Shown: positions 1 through 6,544 of the stretch, in pieces
Layout of the letters: every line of letters starts with the position of its first letter
How positions within the stretch are numbered: the stretch's first letter is position 1
Source: Acidobacteriota bacterium
Lineage (GTDB): Bacteria > Acidobacteriota > Vicinamibacteria > Marinacidobacterales > SMYC01
Length of the DNA: 9,443 bases
Reading direction: 5' to 3'
Assembly: GCA_030598165.1 (NCBI GenBank)
Contig: JAUVQL010000018.1
Span: 1-9,443, forward strand
Made by a program: the position numbers and the translations under genes
Notes under the pieces: model-generated
Told to the model about the DNA's origin: nothing
The model's database searches: none
Seen by the model: only the letters and a program-made list of their open reading frames with translations

Positions 1-152
1 CCGAGGGCGTCGAGATGGTGATGCCGGGTGACAACACGAACCTGACGATCGATATGATCACACCGATCGCAATGGAAAAGGGATTGCGATTCGCAATTCG
101 CGAGGGTGGCCGGACCGTTGGGGCCGGAACGATCACGGACATTGTCGAATAG
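1..152 (+). CDS. tuf: Elongation factor Tu, C-terminal end (partial)
   Basis: The window opens inside this gene. The frame beginning at position 3 reads 49 residues to a TAG stop. EF-Tu is the GTPase that delivers aminoacyl-tRNA to the ribosomal A site in the cytoplasm. The visible part is the end of domain III. It contains the highly conserved stretches [27 protein letters not shown] and [11 protein letters not shown], which match the end of bacterial EF-Tu almost residue for residue. The GTPase domain and domain II lie upstream of the window. Placement directly before rpsJ is the usual str-S10 junction, and the gap to rpsJ is only 64 nt, so read-through from tuf into the S10 genes is likely (inference). 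Nothing looks truncated apart from the window edge. Confidence 0.97.
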   Translation, partial: EGVEMVMPGDNTNLTIDMITPIAMEKGLRFAIREGGRTVGAGTITDIVE

Positions 153-154
153 TG

Positions 155-208
155 ACCAGTAACCAGTAGAACGAATACTGGTTACTGATAACTGGTAACT
201 AACACTGG
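155..208 (+). repeat. Inverted heptamer repeats in the tuf-rpsJ spacer, possible rpsJ leader hairpin
   Basis: The 64-nt spacer is almost wholly built from a 7-nt unit. ACCAGTA occurs twice in tandem (155-161, 162-168), then after a 7-nt loop come its inverted forms TACTGGT (176-182), TACTGAT (183-189) and AACTGGT (190-196), and a last ACTGG (204-208). Positions 157-168 and 176-187 are perfectly complementary over 12 bp. Other registers can pair too, and the last ACTGG overlaps the only Shine-Dalgarno-like bases of rpsJ (GGA, 207-209). There is no T-run after the stem on the + strand, so it is not an intrinsic terminator. A regulatory role is inference; the repeats are seen directly. Confidence 0.7.
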
Positions 209-216
209 AAAAAAAA

Positions 217-525
217 ATGGCTGTAATCAGCGAAAAAATTCGAATCAGGTTGAAAGCTTACGATTACCGCATCCTCGATCAGTCGACACATGAGATCGTA
301 GAGACGGCAAAGCGAACGGGTGCGAGGATTGCCGGACCCATTCCCTTGCCAACGGTAAAGAACCGGTACACCGTTCTTCGGTCGCCGCATGTTGACAAGA
401 AGTCGCGGGAACAGTTCGAGATCCGAACTCACAAGCGGCTCATGGATATCTACGAACCTACCCCGCAGACGGTGGACGCCTTGATGCGTTTGGACCTGCC
501 GGCAGGTGTGGATGTGGAGATCTAA
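217..525 (+). CDS. rpsJ: 30S ribosomal protein S10
   Basis: S10 (NusE) is a 30S head protein that also joins NusB in transcription antitermination. The 102-residue product is the usual length (about 103 in E. coli). Family stretches visible include [17 protein letters not shown] at the N-terminus, the GPIPLPT turn, and the [20 protein letters not shown] segment that forms the extended loop. The start is ATG 217 after a run of nine A residues (209-217). The Shine-Dalgarno match is weak, only GGA at 207-209, which is unusual for a highly expressed ribosomal gene. It is the first gene of the S10 block and follows tuf by 64 nt, a spacer filled by inverted heptamer repeats. That is much shorter than the long L4-binding S10 leader of E. 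coli. Confidence 0.98.
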   Translation: MAVISEKIRIRLKAYDYRILDQSTHEIVETAKRTGARIAGPIPLPTVKNRYTVLRSPHVDKKSREQFEIRTHKRLMDIYEPTPQTVDALMRLDLPAGVDVEI

Positions 526-553
526 GCGTTCGGTAAGGAGCATTCGAAATAAA

Positions 554-591
554 GAACTCGAGAACTCAAGAACTCGAGAACTCGAGAATTC
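554..591 (+). repeat. Octamer array GAACTCGA, copy 1 (rpsJ-rplC spacer)
   Basis: Four tandem 8-bp units plus a partial one fill about half of this 77-nt spacer: GAACTCGA, GAACTCAA, GAACTCGA, GAACTCGA, GAATTC. The units contain CTCGAG and GAATTC palindromes, so the strand can fold back on itself in many registers. Positions 553-590 match 8255-8292 at 36 of 38 bases. The array ends just before the AAGG (594-597) that serves as the rplC ribosome binding site. Function unknown. Confidence 0.9.
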
Positions 592-602
592 CTAAGGACT
601 GA

Positions 603-1253
603 ATGATGCCTAGTGCGATTATTGGCAAGAAGATCGGGATGACGCAGCGGTTTGCCGAAGACGGAAAGGTTATTCCACTAACGGTCATCCAAGCGGGTCC
701 CTGTGTCGTCGTGCAAAGAAAAACTCGAGAGCGCGACGGCTACGATGCCATTCAACTCGGTTTAGTTGAGCCGGGGCGTAAGATTCGAGTCAACAAGCCT
801 GCGGAGGGACATTTCCAGAAGGCTGAGGTGGCTCCGGTCAAGGTGCTCCGTGAGTTTCGTCTCGGCGGCGGCCGGTCGGCTGAGGAGTCGGGAGAGGAAT
901 TCAAGGTTGGTGAGTCTGTCAAGGTCTCAGTCTTTAGTCTTGAAGACAAAGTATCCATCAGAGGTATCAGCAAAGGGAAGGGTTTTGCCGGTGTCATTAA
1001 GCGTCACAATTTCAAGGGTGGCCGTGCGACTCACGGGTCCATGTTTCATCGGGCGCCGGGATCCATCGGTATGGCGGCCTATCCAGCGCGTGTGTTGCCG
1101 GGTACGAAGATGCCTGGACAAATGGGGAATAAGCAGGTGACCGTCAAAAACCTGCAAGTGGTCGAGATCAATGAGGAAGAGAACTTGCTCCTCGTGCGGG
1201 GAGCGGTTCCCGGTTCTAAGGGGACGTATTTGGAGATCATCAAGTGCAAGTAG
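603..1253 (+). CDS. rplC: 50S ribosomal protein L3
   Basis: L3 is an early-assembly 23S rRNA binder whose long internal loop reaches towards the peptidyl transferase centre. The product is 216 residues (E. coli 209). Visible family features are [12 protein letters not shown] at the start, the [14 protein letters not shown] region, the [13 protein letters not shown] loop, and [16 protein letters not shown] near the C-terminus. Two in-frame ATGs lie side by side at 603 and 606. Both are served by AAGG at 594-597 (5 and 8 nt spacing), so the protein may start MPSAI rather than MMPSAI. Residue 157 is Met (GSIGM) where PrmB-modified L3 proteins have a methylated Gln, so this L3 should not be a PrmB substrate (family knowledge plus inference). 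Spacers of 77 nt on both sides carry repeat arrays. Confidence 0.98.
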   Translation: MMPSAIIGKKIGMTQRFAEDGKVIPLTVIQAGPCVVVQRKTRERDGYDAIQLGLVEPGRKIRVNKPAEGHFQKAEVAPVKVLREFRLGGGRSAEESGEEFKVGESVKVSVFSLEDKVSIRGISKGKGFAGVIKRHNFKGGRATHGSMFHRAPGSIGMAAYPARVLPGTKMPGQMGNKQVTVKNLQVVEINEEENLLLVRGAVPGSKGTYLEIIKCK

Positions 1254-1282
1254 GGCATGAAGCATTCAACCTTTCAGTAATC

Positions 1283-1313
1283 GACTGCTGACGGGTGACT
1301 GCTGACTGCTGAC
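1283..1313 (+). repeat. Heptamer array GACTGCT (rplC-rplD spacer)
   Basis: Tandem 7-bp units GACTGCT (1283-1289), GACGGGT (1290-1296), GACTGCT (1297-1303), GACTGCT (1304-1310) and a final GAC lie in the 77-nt gap between L3 and L4. The sequence is unrelated to the GAACTCGA octamer but has a similar period and placement. The rplD ribosome binding site (AGGG, 1323-1326) follows 9 nt after the array. No hairpin potential is evident and the function is unknown. Confidence 0.85.
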
Positions 1314-1330
1314 ATGGATGAGAGGGAAAG

Positions 1331-1957
1331 ATGCCAAGCGTACAGCTAGTCGATATCACTTCGAACGCTCGCAGTGAGCGAACGCTCAACGACGAGGTGT
1401 TTGGGGTGAAGCCGAATCGCCATTTATTGTACGAGGCGGTGCGGCAGTACCGAGCTGGCCGCCGTCGCGGTACACACTCGACGAAACATCGCGCAATGGT
1501 GTCTGGCGGTGGTACGAAGCCTTGGCGGCAGAAAGGAACGGGCCGGGCTCGGGTGGGGAGTATCCGAAATCCTCTGTGGAAGGGCGGTGGTACTGTTTTT
1601 GGTCCCAAACCACGTGATCACTCCTTCCGACTCAACGGCAAGGTTCAAAGAGGCGCCCTCCGCTCGGCACTGTCCCTTCGGCTCGGTGACGGGGATATGA
1701 CGCTCGTTTCGGGCTTTCCCTTGGAGACGCCGAGTACCAAGAAATTCCGGGCCCAATTGGTTGAGCTTGGTGCACTACAGAAGGTCCTCATCGTTGATGT
1801 CAAGCCCTCTCGTGAGTTGGTCTTGTCAGCGCGCAACCTTCCAGGGGTCGAGGTGAGATCGGTGGCGGGCCTACATACATATGACGTGCTCGCCTCACGT
1901 CACGTCATTCTTTCCGAGGAGGCAGCAGCTCGCCTCGAGGAGAAGCTCGGACGATGA
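1331..1957 (+). CDS. rplD: 50S ribosomal protein L4
   Basis: L4 binds 23S rRNA domain I and sends a long loop into the peptide exit tunnel, where with L22 it forms the constriction. In E. coli it also represses the S10 operon. The product is 208 residues (E. coli 201). The tunnel loop is clear at about residues 58-96: GGGTKPWRQKGTGRARVG followed by RNPLWKGGGTVFGPKPRD. The C-terminal half (VLIVD, NLPGVEV, YDVLASRHVILSEEA) matches the globular Rossmann-like domain. Start ATG 1331 has AGGG at 1323-1326, 4 nt upstream. The TGA stop overlaps the rplW start as ATGA, so L23 translation is probably coupled to L4. Whether L4 regulates this operon cannot be told: the usual leader hairpin is not recognisable upstream of rpsJ. 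Confidence 0.98.
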   Translation: MPSVQLVDITSNARSERTLNDEVFGVKPNRHLLYEAVRQYRAGRRRGTHSTKHRAMVSGGGTKPWRQKGTGRARVGSIRNPLWKGGGTVFGPKPRDHSFRLNGKVQRGALRSALSLRLGDGDMTLVSGFPLETPSTKKFRAQLVELGALQKVLIVDVKPSRELVLSARNLPGVEVRSVAGLHTYDVLASRHVILSEEAAARLEEKLGR

Positions 1958-2244
1958 ATGTCTACGAAGTGCTCCGTGGTCCCATCATCACGGAGAAATC
2001 GACGGGTTTGAAAGAAGTTCAGCGTACCGTCTGTTTCAAGGTTGCGCGGGATGCTACGAAAACCGAGGTCCGTAAGGCGGTAGAGCAATTGTTCGGCGTC
2101 AAGGTAGCTTCGGTTCGGACCGCCACAGTGCGGGGGAAAGTCAAGCGATATGGCCGTTTCGAAGGCAAGCGCCCAGATTGGAAAAAGGCCTTCGTTACCC
2201 TTCGTGAAGGCGAGAAGATGATCGAGTTCTTTGAGGGGGTCTAA
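1954..2244 (+). CDS. rplW: 50S ribosomal protein L23
   Basis: L23 sits at the exit of the peptide tunnel and is the docking site for trigger factor and the signal recognition particle. The product is 96 residues, the normal length. Visible family features are VLRGPIITEKS at the N-terminus, the FKVARDATKTEVRKAVEQLFGVKV core helix, and the KRYGRFEGKRPDWKKAFVTL extended loop that lines the tunnel. The start ATG 1954 overlaps the rplD stop by 4 nt. AGGAG at 1938-1942, inside rplD, is the likely ribosome binding site at an 11-nt spacing. Six nucleotides separate its stop from rplB. Confidence 0.98.
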   Translation: MNVYEVLRGPIITEKSTGLKEVQRTVCFKVARDATKTEVRKAVEQLFGVKVASVRTATVRGKVKRYGRFEGKRPDWKKAFVTLREGEKMIEFFEGV

Positions 2245-2250
2245 CCACCA

Positions 2251-3078
2251 ATGGGCATAAAGAAATTCAGACCGACCTCGCCGGGGCGTCGATTCACAAC
2301 TGTGCAGACGTTCGAGGAACTGACCGAGACGAAGCCGTTCAAGGCTTTGACCGAGGCCAAACACTCGAGCGGCGGACGCAACAACCTCGGCAAGATAACA
2401 GTACGTTTCCGCGGCGGCGGACACAAGCGGCGCTATCGGGTGATTGACTTCAAGAGGAACAAAATCGATGTTCCTGCCAAAGTCGCGAGCGTCGAGTACG
2501 ATCCGAATCGCTCTGCAAGAATCGCCTTGCTGCACTATGCCGACGGAGAAAAGCGCTACATTCTCCATCCCGTTGGGCTAAAAGTTGGCAGTACGGTGAT
2601 TGCGAGCAACAGCGCGGATATTCTTCCGGGCAACTCTTTGCTGCTCGAGCACATTCCTGTCGGGACCACGGTGCACAACATCGAGCTTCGCCCAGGAAAA
2701 GGTGGACAGATGGCGCGCAGTGCGGGAGCAGGCGCACAGCTCGTAGCCAAAGAAGGCAAGTATGCTCACCTGAAGCTTCCTTCGGGAGAAGTGAGAATGG
2801 TGCACCGCAGTTGCCGTGCCACGGTTGGTCAAGTGGGTAACGTGGAACAATCCAACATCAAGCTTGGAAAAGCCGGGCGCAAGCGATGGTTGGGTCGTCG
2901 CCCTCACAACCGTGGGGTCACCATGAATCCGGTGGATCATCCACATGGCGGCGGTGAGGGAAGATCGTCGGGAGGCCGTCATCCGGTGACACCTTGGGGT
3001 GTCCCGACCAAGGGTTACAAAACCCGTAACAACAAGCGGACCAAGCGCTTCATCCTCCGACGTCGAGGACAAAAGTAG
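2251..3078 (+). CDS. rplB: 50S ribosomal protein L2
   Basis: L2 is one of the most conserved large-subunit proteins, needed for subunit association and peptidyl transferase activity. The product is 275 residues (E. coli 273). N-terminal stretches TSPGRRF and the [20 protein letters not shown] loop are followed by the OB-fold and SH3-like domains ([44 protein letters not shown]). The C-terminal extension has [21 protein letters not shown]. His230 there corresponds to the functionally important His229 of E. coli. Start ATG 2251 lies 6 nt after rplW. GAGGGGG at 2233-2239 within the rplW end could serve as the ribosome binding site, though the spacing is long (11 nt), suggesting coupling to L23. 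Confidence 0.98.
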   Translation: MGIKKFRPTSPGRRFTTVQTFEELTETKPFKALTEAKHSSGGRNNLGKITVRFRGGGHKRRYRVIDFKRNKIDVPAKVASVEYDPNRSARIALLHYADGEKRYILHPVGLKVGSTVIASNSADILPGNSLLLEHIPVGTTVHNIELRPGKGGQMARSAGAGAQLVAKEGKYAHLKLPSGEVRMVHRSCRATVGQVGNVEQSNIKLGKAGRKRWLGRRPHNRGVTMNPVDHPHGGGEGRSSGGRHPVTPWGVPTKGYKTRNNKRTKRFILRRRGQK

Positions 3079-3093
3079 GACAGGTGTAGGTCT

Positions 3094-3381
3094 ATGGCAC
3101 GATCGCTCAAAAAAGGTCCTTTCGTGGACAAGAGTGTCATGGTCAAACTAGCGGCCATGAACGCGGCAAGTGAAAAAAAGGTGATCAAGACTTGGTCGCG
3201 ACGCTCGACCATCATTCCAGAGATGGTGGGGCATACCCTCGCGGTGCACAATGGCAGGAAGTTCATACCGGTCTATATCACCGAGAACATGGTGGGTCAC
3301 AAGTTGGGTGAGTTCTCGCCGACCCGTATTTTTCGCGGACACACTGGCAAGAAGGCGGAGAAATCCGTGAGAGCCAGATAG
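3094..3381 (+). CDS. rpsS: 30S ribosomal protein S19
   Basis: S19 lies in the 30S head, contacts S13 and helps form an intersubunit bridge. The product is 95 residues (E. coli 92). It begins [12 protein letters not shown], and carries the family signature region from [20 protein letters not shown] to [16 protein letters not shown], ending in a lysine-rich tail. Start ATG 3094 follows rplB by 15 nt. AGGTG at 3082-3086 gives a reasonable ribosome binding site. The following 41-nt spacer holds the heptamer GATAGCT twice (3377-3383, overlapping the stop, and 3403-3409) but no convincing array. Confidence 0.98.
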   Translation: MARSLKKGPFVDKSVMVKLAAMNAASEKKVIKTWSRRSTIIPEMVGHTLAVHNGRKFIPVYITENMVGHKLGEFSPTRIFRGHTGKKAEKSVRAR

Positions 3382-3422
3382 CTTTCAAGTGGCCAGTTAG
3401 CGGATAGCTGAGGAGACTGAAA

Positions 3423-3776
3423 ATGGTGCAAGCACGGGCGACAGCTAGATACCTACGCGGTTCGCCCCAAAAAGCCAAGCTGGTTATTGACCTCATTCGA
3501 GGCAAACGGGCTGCAGAGGCCTTGTCCATACTCCGGACGACCAACAAGGCGGTCAGTCGGGATGTAGAGAAGGTTCTGAGATCCGCCATCGCCAACGCTC
3601 AACAGGCTGCACTTGAAGAGGCCAAGCGTGTCGATGAAGACGACCTGATCGTGGTGGGAGCCTATGCGAACTCGGGACCAACTCTAAAACGCATCCGTCC
3701 CGCACCGATGGGACGCGCTTTTCGTATTGTGCACCGGACCACTCATTTGACGGTCCAGGTTGCCGAGAAGGAGTGA
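3423..3776 (+). CDS. rplV: 50S ribosomal protein L22
   Basis: L22 spans the exit tunnel wall with a long beta-hairpin that forms the constriction with L4; mutations there give macrolide resistance in several bacteria. The product is 117 residues (E. coli 110). Seen are [20 protein letters not shown] and [14 protein letters not shown] at the N-terminus, helices with [11 protein letters not shown], and the hairpin region [18 protein letters not shown]. No deletion or insertion is seen in the hairpin. Start ATG 3423 has a strong AGGAG at 3411-3415 with 7-nt spacing. Its TGA overlaps the region of the next start (rpsC), separated by only 2 nt from ATG 3779. Confidence 0.98.
   Translation: MVQARATARYLRGSPQKAKLVIDLIRGKRAAEALSILRTTNKAVSRDVEKVLRSAIANAQQAALEEAKRVDEDDLIVVGAYANSGPTLKRIRPAPMGRAFRIVHRTTHLTVQVAEKE
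3768..3773 (+). promoter_or_regulatory. Ribosome binding site that sets the rpsC start
   Basis: AAGGAG at 3768-3773, inside the last codons of rplV, stands 5 nt before ATG 3779. An upstream in-frame GTG at 3773 would overlap this site and add only Met-Ser, so ATG 3779 is the better start and gives the family-standard MGQKVHP N-terminus. Confidence 0.85.
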
Positions 3777-3778
3777 GC

Positions 3779-4828
3779 ATGGGTCAGAAAGTACATCCTT
3801 ACGGATTCCGGCTCGGGTACAACAAGACCTGGAGATCACGGTGGTACGCCGAACGAGAGTATGGAAAGCTCCTGCATGAAGATCTAAAGCTGAAAAAAGC
3901 GCTCAAGCAGCGTTTTTCGCACGCTGGTGTATCGAGAGTGGAGATCGAGCGAGCAGCGAACAAGCTTAAGATCAACATCCACACGTCACGCCCCGGCATC
4001 ATCATCGGCCGCAAAGGAACTGAAGTCGACAAGTTGAAAGCCGATGTACAGGCGAAGACCAACCGCGAGGTCTACATCAACATCATCGAAGTGGCTAAGC
4101 CGGAGCTCGACGCCCAACTCGTTGCAGAGTCCATTGCCCTCCAGCTCGTAAAGCGCATCGCCTTTCGTCGCGCTATGCGTCGCGCGGTTGAGTCGACGAT
4201 GCGGTTCGGGGCTCGAGGGATCAAGGTGCGGTGCTCGGGTCGTCTGAACGGAGCCGAGATTGCTCGATCCGAGTGGTATTTGAACGGGCAGCTACCGCTT
4301 CATACCTTGCGTGCTGATATCGACTACGGATTCGCCGAGGCCTTCACGACCTACGGGCAGATTGGCGTCAAGTGTTGGGTTTACAAGGGCGACTCGATTC
4401 CCTTGGGGCCGGCCTTCCGTGAAGAAGCAGAGCCGAGCCGCAGCCGCGCAAAGAGGTCGGAGACGAGACCGGAGCCAAAACTAGAAGCCAAGCCGAAACC
4501 GAAGGCAAAGGCGAAGCCGGAAACCAAGGTGGCAGCCGAACCAACGCCAGAGTCGGAATCGACACCGAAGGCCGAGGCCAAGCCAGAACCGGAATCGCCA
4601 CCCAAAGCCGAGGCTAGCCCGGAGCCAACGCCGAAAGCGGAGGTTGAGTCGACTCCCGCGGTGGAGGCCAAGTCCGAACCGGGACCGCTCCCCCAAGCGG
4701 AGGCAGTGTCGGAACTGAAACCGGAGCCGACACCGGAAGTGAAACCCGAGGCTAACCCGGAGCCGACACCGAAAACAGAGGTTGAGTCGACCCCGGAAGT
4801 GAAACCGGAACCGCCTCCGGAGGCTTGA
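3779..4828 (+). CDS. rpsC: 30S ribosomal protein S3 with long Pro/Glu/Lys-rich C-terminal tail
   Basis: S3 helps form the mRNA entry tunnel and contributes to mRNA unwinding with S4 and S5. The 349-residue protein is far longer than E. coli S3 (233). Residues 1-207 are a standard core: [15 protein letters not shown], a type II KH domain with [10 protein letters not shown] (GRKG at 77-80), and the C-terminal domain with [20 protein letters not shown] and [10 protein letters not shown]. From about 215 to 349 the sequence is low complexity, with about 30 Pro, 30 Glu and 17 Lys. It contains no Asp and no aromatic residue after Phe213. The first part is basic ([15 protein letters not shown]), the rest acidic. 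It is probably disordered (inference). Codon use in the tail differs by composition but stays in frame with no stop, so this is a real extension. ATG 3779 is preferred to GTG 3773. Confidence 0.97.
   Translation: MGQKVHPYGFRLGYNKTWRSRWYAEREYGKLLHEDLKLKKALKQRFSHAGVSRVEIERAANKLKINIHTSRPGIIIGRKGTEVDKLKADVQAKTNREVYINIIEVAKPELDAQLVAESIALQLVKRIAFRRAMRRAVESTMRFGARGIKVRCSGRLNGAEIARSEWYLNGQLPLHTLRADIDYGFAEAFTTYGQIGVKCWVYKGDSIPLGPAFREEAEPSRSRAKRSETRPEPKLEAKPKPKAKAKPETKVAAEPTPESESTPKAEAKPEPESPPKAEASPEPTPKAEVESTPAVEAKSEPGPLPQAEAVSELKPEPTPEVKPEANPEPTPKTEVESTPEVKPEPPPEA
4619..4825 (+). repeat. Degenerate in-frame repeats encoding the distal S3 tail
   Basis: The DNA under the tail repeats as well as the protein. 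Positions 4619-4657 and 4757-4795 match at 33 of 39 bases and encode [13 protein letters not shown] and [13 protein letters not shown]. The 15-mer CCGGAGCCGACACCG is identical at 4721 and 4757. CCGGAAGTGAAACC is identical at 4733 and 4793. Most differences fall at third codon positions, which suggests duplication followed by selection for the amino-acid pattern. Confidence 0.85.
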
Positions 4829-4865
4829 AGCACCTTAATATATCGAAATGGAGTAGTTGAACACC

Positions 4866-5282
4866 ATGTTGATGCCCAAGAAGGTCAAATATCGCAAGCA
4901 GCAGCGCGGCCGCATGCGCGGCAAGGCTTGGAAGGGCCACACGGTCGCCTTCGGGGATTATGGACTGAAGGTGCTGGAGCCGGGCTGGCTGACAGATCGT
5001 CAAATCGAGGCAGCTCGAATCGCTATTACCCGCTTCATCAAGCGCAGTGGTCGTGTGTGGATCAGGATTTTCCCGGATAAGCCCGTGACCAAAAAACCGC
5101 AGGAAACACGAATGGGTAAGGGAAAAGGAGCACCGGAGTATTGGGTAGCCGTGGTCAAACCCGGTCGCATTCTCTACGAGATGGAGGGGGTGACGGAAGA
5201 AGCGGCGAAAGAAGCCTTCCGTCTGGCCGGACACAAGCTACCCCTCAAAACGAAGTTTACAACTCGCTTCGAGGAGGCCTGA
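4866..5282 (+). CDS. rplP: 50S ribosomal protein L16
   Basis: L16 binds 23S rRNA near the A site and is needed for late 50S assembly and correct tRNA accommodation. From ATG 4866 the product is 138 residues (E. coli 136) and begins [19 protein letters not shown], the standard L16 N-terminus. An in-frame TTG at 4857 would add Met-Asn-Thr and is less likely. ATG 4872 is also possible but would drop the conserved Met-Leu. GGAG at 4850-4853 is the nearest ribosome binding site, 12 nt from ATG 4866. Other family stretches are [26 protein letters not shown] and [21 protein letters not shown]. Arg82 corresponds to the Arg that is hydroxylated in E. coli. The 37-nt spacer from rpsC holds nothing recognisable. 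Confidence 0.97.
   Translation: MLMPKKVKYRKQQRGRMRGKAWKGHTVAFGDYGLKVLEPGWLTDRQIEAARIAITRFIKRSGRVWIRIFPDKPVTKKPQETRMGKGKGAPEYWVAVVKPGRILYEMEGVTEEAAKEAFRLAGHKLPLKTKFTTRFEEA
5272..5277 (+). promoter_or_regulatory. Ribosome binding site for rpmC, inside rplP
   Basis: AGGAGG at 5272-5277 is a perfect Shine-Dalgarno core embedded in the last codons of rplP, 9 nt before GTG 5287. It supports the non-ATG start of L29. Confidence 0.85.
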
Positions 5283-5286
5283 GAAA

Positions 5287-5487
5287 GTGAAGGCTGAGAA
5301 GATTAGAGAAATGTCGGACGATGAGCTTCAGAAAAAGCACGAAGACCTTTCCGAAGAGCTCTTCCGCATGCGTTTGCAAAAGGCGACAGCCCAGCTCGAT
5401 CGTCCCGCGAAGATCAGAGATGTGAGAAAGGATCTGGCCAGGGTGAAGACTGTCTTGTCCGAGCGGGGACGCTCGGAAGACCGTTAA
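5287..5487 (+). CDS. rpmC: 50S ribosomal protein L29
   Basis: L29 is a small helical-hairpin protein next to L23 at the tunnel exit. The product is 66 residues (E. coli 63). The two-helix pattern is clear: IREMSDDELQKKHEDLSEELFRMRLQKATAQLD, a turn at RPAKIRDVRKDLARVKTVL with the conserved Ile-Arg, then a charged end. It starts with GTG 5287, 4 nt after the rplP stop, and the AGGAGG upstream makes that start convincing. A 21-nt gap leads to rpsQ. Confidence 0.96.
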   Translation: MKAEKIREMSDDELQKKHEDLSEELFRMRLQKATAQLDRPAKIRDVRKDLARVKTVLSERGRSEDR

Positions 5488-5508
5488 CTCTGGAGAGGTA
5501 GAGCGACA

Positions 5509-5817
5509 ATGCCAAAAGCTACGAAGGTCGGGGTCGTAACCGGGGATAAAATGGACAAGACCGTCGTCGTGTCGGTGGAAAGACTGGTGCGTCATCCGCT
5601 ATACAAGCGTTCTTTCAAGAAGACCTCCACTTTTCTTGCGCACGACGAGCAAAATCATTGCCAGATCGGCGATCGGGTTCGGATCATCGAGAGCCGACCG
5701 ATGTCGAAGAACAAGCGTTGGCGAGTGATCAATATTATTTCCTCGCCTAAGAGGTTGGAAGAGGCGGTTGGTGAGAGTAAAACTCAAGAGGCTGCCGGGA
5801 CCACCGAGACTACGTGA
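5509..5817 (+). CDS. rpsQ: 30S ribosomal protein S17
   Basis: S17 is an OB-fold primary binder of 16S rRNA in the 30S body. The product is 102 residues against 84 in E. coli. The core (about residues 1-80) shows [54 protein letters not shown], and a closing RVINIIS strand. Residues 81-102 are an extra hydrophilic tail ([19 protein letters not shown]). Similar tails occur in many non-proteobacterial S17 proteins. Start ATG 5509 has GGAGAGG at 5492-5498 with 10-nt spacing. Confidence 0.97.
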   Translation: MPKATKVGVVTGDKMDKTVVVSVERLVRHPLYKRSFKKTSTFLAHDEQNHCQIGDRVRIIESRPMSKNKRWRVINIISSPKRLEEAVGESKTQEAAGTTETT

Positions 5818-5843
5818 GAGCTTGAGTAGGAGAGAGCACTGAC

Positions 5844-6212
5844 ATGATTCAGATGCAAACGACGCTCGAAGTGGCTGATAACTCGGGCGCGAAGAAGATT
5901 GCCTGCATCTTGCCGTTGGGGGGAGGTGTAGGAAGGGTGGCTCGGCTCGGGGATGTCATTACCGCTTCGGTAAAGGAAGCGGTGCCGGAGAGTAACGTAA
6001 AGAAGGGGACCGTTGTAAAGGCGGTGATCGTTAGGACGAAAAAAGAGCACCGACGAAAAGACGGATCCTATATTCGGTTCGACAAGAACGCGGCTGTGCT
6101 GATTAATGATCAGGGCGAGCCTATCGGCACACGCGTTTTTGGCCCGGTCGCCCGAGAGCTCCGGGAAAAGAAGTTCATGAAAATCATTTCGCTCGCTCCG
6201 GAGGTGCTGTAG
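5844..6212 (+). CDS. rplN: 50S ribosomal protein L14
   Basis: L14 binds 23S rRNA, contacts L19 and 16S rRNA at an intersubunit bridge, and is the target of the silencing factor RsfS. The 122-residue length is typical (E. coli 123). It begins [19 protein letters not shown] and contains [41 protein letters not shown] and [20 protein letters not shown], all family hallmarks. Start ATG 5844 has AGGAG at 5828-5832. This is the classical first gene of the spc operon. The 26-nt spacer from rpsQ has no visible promoter or terminator, so S10 and spc parts may be one transcript here (inference). Confidence 0.98.
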   Translation: MIQMQTTLEVADNSGAKKIACILPLGGGVGRVARLGDVITASVKEAVPESNVKKGTVVKAVIVRTKKEHRRKDGSYIRFDKNAAVLINDQGEPIGTRVFGPVARELREKKFMKIISLAPEVL

Positions 6213-6214
6213 CT

Positions 6215-6544
6215 ATGAGCAGCAGCCTTCATATTCGCAAAAGCGACCAAGTACTCGTAACCCGAGGGAAGGAACGAGGCAAGCAAGGCAAAGTGCTTCG
6301 AGTGATCCCCTCTCGTAATCGGGCCATTGTGGAGCGCCTCAACATGATGAAACGCCACACCCGGCCCAACCCCAATCAGAACATCAAGGGGGGGCTGGTC
6401 GAGCGGGAAGCTTCGATTCACTTGAGCAACTTGAAGGTCATCTGTGGAGAGTGCGGGGAGCCCGCACGGAGCCATCACAAAATGCTGGCCGATGGGCGGA
6501 AAGTTCGCATATGTCAAAAGTGCGAGGGAGTAATCGATAAATGA
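6215..6544 (+). CDS. rplX: 50S ribosomal protein L24, zinc-ribbon form
   Basis: L24 initiates 50S assembly by binding the 5' part of 23S rRNA. The product is 109 residues (E. coli 104). A KOW motif is visible at about residues 9-35 ([20 protein letters not shown]). Next come the [29 protein letters not shown] region and a C-terminal zinc ribbon with Cys77, Cys80, Cys100 and Cys103 (CGEC...CQKC). E. coli L24 does not keep all four cysteines, but many other phyla do. Start ATG 6215 is 2 nt after the rplN stop, with GGAGG at 6200-6204 inside rplN. Its TGA overlaps the rplE ATG (ATGA), so L5 should be translationally coupled. Confidence 0.98.
   Translation: MSSSLHIRKSDQVLVTRGKERGKQGKVLRVIPSRNRAIVERLNMMKRHTRPNPNQNIKGGLVEREASIHLSNLKVICGECGEPARSHHKMLADGRKVRICQKCEGVIDK

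Noticed and set aside
157..187. 12-bp stem between tuf and rpsJ as a transcription terminator
   Set aside because: The stem is only moderately GC-rich, no T-run follows it on the + strand, and it belongs to a repeat family.
1900..2568. 222-codon open frame on the - strand across rplW and the rplB start
   Set aside because: It lies opposite well-supported L4, L23 and L2 genes and resembles no family I know. Long antisense frames are common over GC-rich, highly codon-biased genes.
3377..3409. Repeat array in the rpsS-rplV spacer
   Set aside because: Only one heptamer (GATAGCT) occurs twice with unrelated sequence between, which is too weak to call an array.
3773..3775. GTG start for S3 giving Met-Ser-Met-Gly
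   Set aside because: It overlaps the ribosome binding site; ATG 3779 is at the right spacing and gives the standard N-terminus.
4381..4833. 150-codon open frame on the - strand, rich in Gly and Ser
   Set aside because: It is the reverse reading of the S3 tail repeats (CCG/GAG/GCC codons read backwards give Gly, Ser, Leu, Ala). It has no ribosome binding site of note and no family resemblance.
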